A stretch of 64,000 nt of DNA from Burkholderia sp. OK233 (lineage in GTDB: Bacteria > Pseudomonadota > Gammaproteobacteria > Burkholderiales > Burkholderiaceae), in NCBI RefSeq assembly GCF_900230185.1, contig NZ_OCSR01000001.1, positions 2,790,001 through 2,854,000 on the forward strand, read 5' to 3'. Below, piece after piece: positions 57,986 through 64,000 of this stretch. Position 1 is the stretch's first letter. Each line of letters starts with the position of its first letter. Under the pieces are notes generated by a model that worked only from the letters and a program-made list of their open reading frames with translations, was not told the DNA's origin and ran no database searches. The position numbers and the translations under genes were made by a program.

Positions 57986-59653
57986 ATGTTGATTCTCCTT
58001 AACCTTCTGGCTGGTGTGGCGCTCCTCGTGTGGGGCTCGCACATCGTACGTACCGGTATCCTGCGCGTGCTCGGCGCCGATCTGCGCAGTGTCCTTGGGC
58101 GCAGCACCAGTAGCCGCTGGCGTGCTTTCCTTTCGGGCGTCGGCGTCACAAGCCTCGTGCAAAGCAGCAATGCAACCGCAGTGATCGTCACGTCGTTCGC
58201 TGCGCAAGGACTCCTGCCTCTCACCAGCGGCCTCGCAATCATGCTTGGCGCCGACGTCGGCACCGCACTGATGGCGCGCTTGTTGACACTCGATCTGACA
58301 TGGCTGTCGCCGATCCTGATTCTGTTCGGCGTGCCGCTTTTTCTGTCGCGCAAGCAAACGCGCCTCGGTCAGGTCGGCCGTACGCTGATCGGGCTTGGCT
58401 TGATCCTGCTGGCGCTGCACCTGATCGTCGAAGCCGCCCAGCCGATGATGCAAGGCGCCGGCGTACGCGTGATGTTCGGTGCGCTGACCGGCGACACCAT
58501 GCTCGACGCGCTGGTCGGCGCGGCATTTGCCATGCTGTCCTATTCGAGTCTTGCGGCGGTCCTGCTGACAGCGACGCTTGCCTCGTCCGGCGTGATTTCG
58601 TTGAAGGTGGCGTTGTGTCTCGTGATCGGCGCGAATCTCGGCAGCGGCTTGCTGGCGCTGATGGGCACGCTCGCGCAGAACGCCGCGGCGCGGCGTCTGG
58701 CGTTGGGCAGTCTGGCGTTCAAGCTGGCCGGTGCGCTGCTGATCCTGCCGTTCGCGCCGCTGCTCGCGCGCGGCCTGCCGGTGTTGATCGCGAATCCACG
58801 CGAAGCGGTGGTCGGCTTTCACGTGATCTACAACACGCTGCGTTGCTGCGCATGCCTTTCGCTGATCGATCCGGTGGCGCGCATCTGCACGCGGGTGTTG
58901 CCGGACCGGCCGCAGCCCAACGGCGAACTGCGGCCGCTGCATCTGGATGCCGCCGCACTTTCCACGCCCACGCTCGCACTCGCGAACGCCGCCCGCGAGG
59001 TGCTGCGCATTGGCGACATCGTGCGCACCATGCTCGATAACGTCGCGGATCTGATCCATGAAAACAGCCTCGAAAAGGCCCGCGAAACGGTCCGTATGGA
59101 CGACGACGTCGACCAGCTCTACGCCGCGGTCAAAACCTATCTGACGCTGATCTCCCGCGAGCAACTCGACGAAGCCGATAGCCGCCGCTGGACCGACATC
59201 ATCTCGTTGACGATCAACCTGGAGCATGCGGGCGACATCATCGAGCGGATTGTCGGGGATATCGAGGAAAAGAAGATCGCGCACCGGCTGTCGTTTTCGG
59301 AGGAGGGGCTGGGCGAGCTGGACGACCTGCAGGCACGGCTCGTCAGCAATCTGCAGCTTGGCCTGTCGGTGTTTCTGAATAACGATCTGCGTTGCGCCGA
59401 GCGGCTGCTGGCGGAGAAGGAGCGTTTTCGCGATCTGGAGCGCGCGTATTCATACAAGCACCTGGATCGACTCGCTGGACAAACCTTGCGCAGCATCGAA
59501 ACCAGCGCGTTGCATCTGGATCTGATAAGCGACATGAAACGGCTTAATTCGCTGTTCTGTTCGACGGCCTATCCGGTGCTCGAAGCTGCCGGCGCGCTGC
59601 GCGACACGCGCTTGCGCAAGCGCGTGCTCGACACGATGCATGTGAAGGAATAA
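57986..59653 (+). CDS. Na/Pi-cotransporter family protein with PhoU-like domain
   Basis: 555-aa membrane protein. The N-terminal half has two Na/Pi-cotransporter repeats with about 8 helices: TSLVQSSNATAVIVTSFAAQ is the QSS motif, and its inverted partner is near SYSSLAAVLLTATLASSGV. From about residue 340, the C-terminus is a PhoU-like helical domain (DDDVDQLYAAVKTYLTLIS, EHAGDIIERIVGDIEEK). It should move sodium with phosphate or another anion and sense phosphate through the PhoU part. The start ATG at 57986 is used; an ATG 10 codons earlier is possible. The gene is probably monocistronic. Confidence 0.9.
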   Translation: MLILLNLLAGVALLVWGSHIVRTGILRVLGADLRSVLGRSTSSRWRAFLSGVGVTSLVQSSNATAVIVTSFAAQGLLPLTSGLAIMLGADVGTALMARLLTLDLTWLSPILILFGVPLFLSRKQTRLGQVGRTLIGLGLILLALHLIVEAAQPMMQGAGVRVMFGALTGDTMLDALVGAAFAMLSYSSLAAVLLTATLASSGVISLKVALCLVIGANLGSGLLALMGTLAQNAAARRLALGSLAFKLAGALLILPFAPLLARGLPVLIANPREAVVGFHVIYNTLRCCACLSLIDPVARICTRVLPDRPQPNGELRPLHLDAAALSTPTLALANAAREVLRIGDIVRTMLDNVADLIHENSLEKARETVRMDDDVDQLYAAVKTYLTLISREQLDEADSRRWTDIISLTINLEHAGDIIERIVGDIEEKKIAHRLSFSEEGLGELDDLQARLVSNLQLGLSVFLNNDLRCAERLLAEKERFRDLERAYSYKHLDRLAGQTLRSIETSALHLDLISDMKRLNSLFCSTAYPVLEAAGALRDTRLRKRVLDTMHVKE

Positions 59654-59720
59654 GCGGCTTGCGCAGCACTCTTGCAGCGCTCCCTGAAGCGTTCGTGCGA
59701 ACCCGGAACACACCGGCGCC

Positions 59721-60491
59721 CTAAGCCAGAACGATCTCTTCCAGCTTCTTTTTCAGCGAAGCAAAGTCGGCGGCTTCGGCCGCCTTTTTGTTGGTGACCA
59801 GCACATCGATCCGATCAACCGGACAGTACGAAATCCGGCTGCGCTGACCAATCTTGCTGTAGTCGGCGAGGATCACCACGCGGTCTGCGTTGGCGACCAT
59901 GGCGCGCGCCACTTCGGTTTCAGCGTGATCGTAGTTGGTCGCGCCGTGGCGGTGATCGATGCCGACCGGCGAGAGCAAGGCCATGTCCGCACGGTAGCGC
60001 TGGATGTCGAGCACGGTGGTGGCGCCGGTGGTCGCCATCGCCCGATCGCTGATCGAGCCGCCCAACAGAATCACTTCGTTGGCTGCTTCCGCTTGATCCA
60101 CGGCGCCACGCATTTTCAGCGCGACGTCGATGGAATTGGTGACGATCGTCAGGTTTGCCAGTTTCGCCAGCTCTTCAGCGAGCGCTGCGGTGGTGGTGCC
60201 CGCGTCGATGAAAAGCGTCTGGCCGCTCGCGATCAAACCGATGGCCGCCTTGGCAATCGCCGTTTTGGATTTGACGCGCATGTGGGCGCGCTCGGCGATC
60301 GGCGCTTCGTCGGCGGGTTTGATCGCGCCGCCATGCACGCGCCGCAATTCACCGAGCGCCTCCAGGTCGAGCAGATCGCGCCGCACCGTTTCGCGCGACA
60401 CGCCGAGGTCCGCCATGATCCGTTCGGTCGACACGCGCTGAAGCGTGGACAGCAACGCGCGAATTCTCTGATGACGGTCTTCCTGCCACAT
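59721..60491 (-). CDS. glpR: DeoR-family repressor, GlpR type
   Basis: 256-aa DeoR-type repressor. Winged helix at residues 6-60 (RIRALLSTLQRVSTERIMAD, LGVSRETVRRDLLDLEALGE), then RRVHGGA. The ISOCOT-like sugar-phosphate-binding domain includes FIDAGTTTAALAEEL and GVDxx-type ILADYSKIGQRS. In E. coli the effector of GlpR is glycerol 3-phosphate, and two palindromes of the GlpR kind lie upstream of this gene. The ATG at 60491 begins MWQEDRHQRI; the frame upstream has no coding signal. Confidence 0.92.
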   Translation of the reverse strand: MWQEDRHQRIRALLSTLQRVSTERIMADLGVSRETVRRDLLDLEALGELRRVHGGAIKPADEAPIAERAHMRVKSKTAIAKAAIGLIASGQTLFIDAGTTTAALAEELAKLANLTIVTNSIDVALKMRGAVDQAEAANEVILLGGSISDRAMATTGATTVLDIQRYRADMALLSPVGIDHRHGATNYDHAETEVARAMVANADRVVILADYSKIGQRSRISYCPVDRIDVLVTNKKAAEAADFASLKKKLEEIVLA

Positions 60492-60676
60492 GCACTTTTT
60501 CCTTGAATGCGAACGCGCGTTCACACGGCTTGTTTTAATAGTGTCATCGTGGACACGGATGTGTGTCCGGACAATGACAAGCGTACTACTTTAGTCGAAT
60601 TGTGTTGTATTTTTTTGGCAGCTTGCAAGTTTGTGTATTTCATCTTAGCCTTCGCAGATCGAAGCGCGACGCATAT

Positions 60677-60697
60677 TTCGAACATCAAATGTTCGAA
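60677..60697. promoter_or_regulatory. GlpR-like operator 1
   Basis: Perfect palindrome TTCGAACAT-CAA-ATGTTCGAA, built from the GlpR half-site ATGTTCGAA. In E. coli the halves are arranged with the CGA ends inward; here they face outward around a 3-base spacer. Confidence 0.6.
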
Positions 60698-60707
60698 AAG
60701 GAATTGA

Positions 60708-60727
60708 AATGTCCGATTTCGAGCATT
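60708..60727. promoter_or_regulatory. GlpR-like operator 2
   Basis: AATGTCCGATTTCGAGCATT matches the recalled E. coli GlpR consensus WATKYTCGWWWWCGAMCATW at 18 of 20 positions. It lies 10 bases after operator 1, so the two may bind cooperatively and repress both divergent promoters. Confidence 0.7.
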
Positions 60728-61039
60728 CCGCGGCGTTTTTTGGCAATTTGATAGACACATGTCATTGCCATAATGGATCTTGGGATTTGCCGTCTGAACC
60801 ATTTGCTGCTGCATGCGGCGCTGCCGGGAAGCCGCACGGTTCGGCATCCTGACAATAAGATTGCAGCAGTGCGCGGCGTTGGCCGTGCGGCCAGCTATCG
60901 CAGCGTCGCCCATTGGCGCGATACTACGCGCGGGGCTCACGCGTTGAGGCTGCATGGCGCAGTTGTAGCATGACGGCAGTGGCAGCCTGGAACGTGTCGA
61001 GAGCATACTTAACCCGCTCTATCTGGAAGGTAACGAGAC

Positions 61040-61825
61040 GTGGGAAACGGGATTGATCAGACCTCATCCGCAGACTGGCCCTATCCGAGGCTGGTTGCAC
61101 ATCGCTGCGGCGGCACGCTGGCGCCGGAAAACACGCTGGCCGGCTTCGACGCATGCGTGCGTTATGGTTACCGCATGGTCGAGTTCGACGCCAAGCTCTC
61201 CGCTGACAACCAGCTCTTTCTGTTGCACGACGACACACTGGAACGCACGACCAATGGCCATGGCGCCGCTGCTGAACACACGTGGAATCAGCTGGCCGCG
61301 CTCGATGCCGGCGCCTGGTTCGGGCCTCAGTTCGCCGGCACGCGCCCCCCGACGCTCGCCGAGGCCGCCGGACGTTGCGCACGAGATGGCATTGCCGCCA
61401 ACATCGAAATCAAACCCTGCCCTGGTCGTGACGAGATCACCGGGCGCCTGGTCGCAAGCGGCGCACTGACTTTGTGGCAAGGGCAAACGCCGCCGCTGCT
61501 GTCATCGTTTTCGTTCGAGGCGGTCGCTGCGGCGCGCGATGCGGCACCCTCACTGCGGCGCGGTATGCTGTTCGAAGAGGTGCCGGCGGACTGGCTGCGC
61601 ATCGTGCGGGAACTGGATTGCGTATCGTTGCACGCGAGCCATCGGTACCTGACCGAGCCGTTGGTCGCCGGGATCAAGGCGGCCGGACTGCGCGTGCTGG
61701 CCTACACGGTGAACGACCCCGAGCGGGCGAGGCTGCTCGCACAATGGGGCGTCGACATGATTTGTACAGATCGCATCGATAGACTGGAACACGACATGTT
61801 TTCGGCGCCGGTGAATCCAGACTGA
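61040..61825 (+). CDS. ugpQ: Glycerophosphodiester phosphodiesterase
   Basis: 261-aa cytoplasmic UgpQ-type enzyme that splits glycerophosphodiesters into glycerol 3-phosphate and an alcohol. The catalytic residues are in LVAHRCGGTLAPENTLAGF (first His), VEFDAKLSADNQLFLLHDDT (acidic metal ligands and second His) and IEIKPCPG. There is no signal peptide. The start is GTG at 61040 with GGAAGG upstream. It lies downstream of GlpR-like operators and upstream of an ABC importer, so it probably works on imported substrates. Confidence 0.93.
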   Translation: MGNGIDQTSSADWPYPRLVAHRCGGTLAPENTLAGFDACVRYGYRMVEFDAKLSADNQLFLLHDDTLERTTNGHGAAAEHTWNQLAALDAGAWFGPQFAGTRPPTLAEAAGRCARDGIAANIEIKPCPGRDEITGRLVASGALTLWQGQTPPLLSSFSFEAVAAARDAAPSLRRGMLFEEVPADWLRIVRELDCVSLHASHRYLTEPLVAGIKAAGLRVLAYTVNDPERARLLAQWGVDMICTDRIDRLEHDMFSAPVNPD

Positions 61826-61933
61826 GCCGGACTGAGCATGGCCCGGGTGCGAGCTTGCACAGGCGTGTACCCGTAGAGCTAGAAATTAGAAATTTTCCAA
61901 ACGTAGCAATTTCGGCAGAGGATGGGGAAGACT

Positions 61934-63046
61934 ATGAAGCGCACCGCGTTAGCTCGTTTACTTTCGATGTCGGCCGCTGCGGGTGTCGCCGCAGCCGGTG
62001 TGAGCAGCGCTTCGGCCGCGCCGCTCGACGCACTGGTCGCAGCCGCCAAGCAGGAAGGCCAACTCACCGTGATCGCGTTGCCGCACGACTGGTGCAACTA
62101 CGGTCAGCTGGTGGCCGGCTTTCAGAAGAAGTACGGCATCAAGATCAACGAGCTGAATCCGGACGCGGGTTCGGGCGACGAAGTCGAAGCCATCAAGGCG
62201 AACAAAGGCAACAAGGGTCCGCAAGCGCCTGACGTGATCGACGTGGGTCTGTCGTTCGGTCCGACCGCGAAGGCCGAGGGTTTGCTGCAACCGTACAAGG
62301 TCGCTTCGTGGAATTCGATTCCCAAAGAGTCGAAAGACGCCGATGGCTATTGGTATGGTGATTACTACGGCGTGCTGTCGTTTGAAGTGAACGCTGACAT
62401 GATCGACAAGGCGCCGTCCGACTGGAGCGATCTGCTCAAGTCGGACTATAAGAACGCCGTCTCGCTGGCTGGCGACCCGCGCACGGCCAATCAGGCGATC
62501 CAGGCCGTGTTTGCAGCAGGTCTGTCGCAAAGCAAGGGCGATGTGAGCAAGGCCGACAAGGCCGGCCTCAAGTATTTCGCCGACCTGAACAAGAACGGCA
62601 ACTTCGTTCCGGTGATCGGCAAGGCCGCATCGCTCGCGCAGGGCACCACGCCGATCGTCGTGCGTTGGGACTACAACGCGCTGGCCGATCGCGACACGCT
62701 GAAGGGCAATCCGAAGGTGCAGGTGGTCATTCCGAAGACGGGCGTGGTCGCCGGCGTGTACGTTCAGGCGATCAGCGCCTACGCACCGCATCCGAATGCC
62801 GCCAAGCTGTGGATGGAATACCTGTATTCCGATGAAGGCCAGATCGGCTGGCTGACCGGCTATTGCCATCCGATGCGCTATAACGAACTGGTGGCGGCGA
62901 AGAAGGTTCCGCAAGCGCTGCTCGACAAGCTGCCGCCGCCGTCGTCGTACAAGAACGTGGTGTTCCCGACGCTGTCCGAGCAGGACGCCTATAAGGACAC
63001 CATCACGAAGCACTGGGACGAAGCGGTCGGCGCGAACGTCAAGTAA
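61934..63046 (+). CDS. ABC transporter substrate-binding protein, PotD/AfuA class
   Basis: 370-aa periplasmic binding protein of the cluster D/F group (Fe3+, polyamine, thiamine or phosphate-sugar binders). Signal peptide MKRTALARLLSMSAAAG with cleavage near ASA-AP. Blocks visible are GQLTVIALPHDWCNYGQLV, APDVIDVGLSFGPTAK, and NPKVQVVIPKTGVVAGVYVQ. Its nearest relatives from memory include AfuA, which binds sugar phosphates. The gene follows ugpQ by 108 bases and precedes a permease, so a glycerophosphodiester or glycerol-phosphate ligand is a fair inference. The start is ATG 61934; ATG 61922 is in frame too. Confidence 0.85.
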   Translation: MKRTALARLLSMSAAAGVAAAGVSSASAAPLDALVAAAKQEGQLTVIALPHDWCNYGQLVAGFQKKYGIKINELNPDAGSGDEVEAIKANKGNKGPQAPDVIDVGLSFGPTAKAEGLLQPYKVASWNSIPKESKDADGYWYGDYYGVLSFEVNADMIDKAPSDWSDLLKSDYKNAVSLAGDPRTANQAIQAVFAAGLSQSKGDVSKADKAGLKYFADLNKNGNFVPVIGKAASLAQGTTPIVVRWDYNALADRDTLKGNPKVQVVIPKTGVVAGVYVQAISAYAPHPNAAKLWMEYLYSDEGQIGWLTGYCHPMRYNELVAAKKVPQALLDKLPPPSSYKNVVFPTLSEQDAYKDTITKHWDEAVGANVK

Positions 63047-63203
63047 TCGTCGCGGCGCATGCGGTTGCGGCGGCAGTGGGGCGGCGATTTATTGCGTGCC
63101 GCACACGCCGCCGTTTCTAACCGCAACGCGCAGTTTCAAAGGTAGCGTGCCGCTCCACGAGCGCGGCGCGCCAGGCGTTAGCCAGATTGCCTAAGGGTGA
63201 GCT

Positions 63204-64000
63204 ATGAGCGCTTCATCGGATGCTGGGTCGGTGCAGCCGGAATTGCTGGTTCCGCCTGTGCCCACGCCAACGCCTCGCGTCAACGGTCCGGGCCGCGCGT
63301 CGCAGTTCCTCGCCCTGATCGGCGTGGTGCCGTTTTTCACCTTCGCACTGCTGTTCCTGATTCTGCCGACCGGTTTTCTGATGGTCGGCGCGTTTCAGGA
63401 TCCGCAAGGCCACTTCACGCTCGGCAATTTTCGCGACCTGCTCCAGCCCACGGTGCTGGACGCCTACTGGATCAGCTTCAAGGTGAGCGCCGCTTCCGCG
63501 CTCGGCGGCGCGTTGATCGGCTCGCTGCTCGCGTGGGCGGCGGTGCAAGGCAAATTGCCGGGCTGGATTCGCCCTACGTTGATGACGTTCTCCGGCGTCG
63601 CCTCGAATTTTGCCGGCGTGCCGCTCGCATTTGCCTTCATCTGTACGCTGGGGCGCGTCGGTCTCGTGACCGTATTGCTGAAGAAGTACCTCGGCTTCAA
63701 TCTGTACTCGACGGGCTTCAGCGTTCTGAGCTTTTCCGGGTTGACGCTGACTTACCTGTACTTCCAGATTCCTTTGATGGTGCTGATCGTCACGCCCGCG
63801 CTCGACGGCCTGAAGCGCGAGTGGCGCGAAGCCTGTGACTGCCTCGGCGGCACGGCCTTCCAATACTGGCGCCACGTAGCGTTGCCGGTGTTGTGGCCGA
63901 GCGTGCTTGGCGCGACACTGCTGCTGTTCGCCAATTCATTTGGCGCGGTCGCTACGGCTTACGCACTGACCGGCAGTTCGCTGAACATCGTCACGATCCT
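63204..64000 (+). CDS. ABC transporter permease (PotB/CysT class), cut by the window end
   Basis: This gene is open to the end of the window, so no stop is visible: 265 codons. It starts ATG at 63204 after AAGGGTGAG. The N-terminal ~35 residues are Pro/Ser-rich and cytoplasmic, followed by LIGVVPFFTFALLFLILPTG as the first helix. Further helices are at SAASALGGALIGSLLAWAA, SGVASNFAGVPLAFAF and SGLTLTYLYFQIPLMVLIV. The EAA loop is EACDCLGGTAFQYWRHVALP. It matches the first permease of PotB-type importers. A second permease and an ATPase probably follow outside the window. Confidence 0.9.
   Translation, partial: MSASSDAGSVQPELLVPPVPTPTPRVNGPGRASQFLALIGVVPFFTFALLFLILPTGFLMVGAFQDPQGHFTLGNFRDLLQPTVLDAYWISFKVSAASALGGALIGSLLAWAAVQGKLPGWIRPTLMTFSGVASNFAGVPLAFAFICTLGRVGLVTVLLKKYLGFNLYSTGFSVLSFSGLTLTYLYFQIPLMVLIVTPALDGLKREWREACDCLGGTAFQYWRHVALPVLWPSVLGATLLLFANSFGAVATAYALTGSSLNIVTI

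Larger units (their letters stand above)
60492..61039. promoter_or_regulatory. Divergent control region between glpR and ugpQ
   Basis: 548 bases, AT-richer than the flanks, with no supported gene. It contains two GlpR-like palindromes (listed separately) near its middle. The other open frames on both strands lack motifs. Confidence 0.55.

Overview
The window looks like a stretch of the main chromosome of a Paraburkholderia-type betaproteobacterium (Burkholderiaceae). The DNA is GC-rich with tightly packed genes. The neighbours bioA-bioF-bioD-bioB, birA-coaX, lipB-lipA, phaM, aceK, a split metH, DUF3567, DUF1840 and DUF2917 are typical of that family. I saw no rRNA, tRNA, CRISPR array, prophage or intact insertion sequence. 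Species assignment is inference from gene content only.

Layout. 1-758: end of a sulfate-binding protein gene and a shared terminator. 800-5229 (minus): the biotin operon bioA-F-D-B with overlapping starts and stops. 5526-6374: a non-coding element of two ~243-bp inverted arms around three hexanucleotide arrays. 6410-7693: secreted alpha/beta hydrolase. 8281-12626 (minus): carbonic anhydrase, thiolase, SDR, acyl-CoA dehydrogenase and a YchJ protein. 12720-16299: aceK, then a MerR (LiuR-like) regulator divergent from a metallo-beta-lactamase-fold protein across a clear operator palindrome. 16386-23369 (minus): peptide-binding protein, BtuF-like receptor, SDR, DsbA, SPOR protein, argS. 23812-29097: DUF1840, a small exported protein, methionine synthase encoded as two genes, and DUF3567. 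29215-32391: enol-lactonase-like hydrolase, DUF3108 protein and IclR regulator, the last divergent from an FAH-family hydrolase at 32518.

33728-38393: orphan branched-chain-type binding protein, enoyl-CoA hydratase, PhaM granule protein, diiron ferritin-like protein. 38519-41028: rfaE2, a small membrane protein, coaX and birA. 41099-45984: an Mla/MCE lipid-transport operon (permease, ATPase, MCE protein, lipoprotein) followed by a VanZ protein. 46200-49948: ferredoxin, hydrolase, D,D-carboxypeptidase, D-amino-acid aminotransferase and DUF493, a run that ends with lipB-lipA at 51540-53286 (after a LysR/DUF2917 pair). 53405-54041: two small membrane-protein loci, one of them apparently frameshifted. 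54316-57058: tauABC-like transporter. 57077-59653: HAD phosphatase and a Na/Pi-cotransporter-PhoU fusion. 59721-64000: GlpR repressor, GlpR-type operators, glycerophosphodiester phosphodiesterase, and the start of an ABC importer.

Two functional threads run through the window. Protein lipoylation and biotinylation are covered (biotin synthesis, BirA, LipB, LipA), although this BirA lacks the DNA-binding domain, so biotin control must work by another route. At the right edge, GlpR, its operators, the phosphodiesterase and the importer look like one regulon for glycerol-phosphate scavenging. I found no clearly new multi-gene system. The most unusual items are the inverted-repeat/hexamer element, the frameshifted membrane gene, the missed 44-residue protein and the candidate glycerol-phosphate importer.
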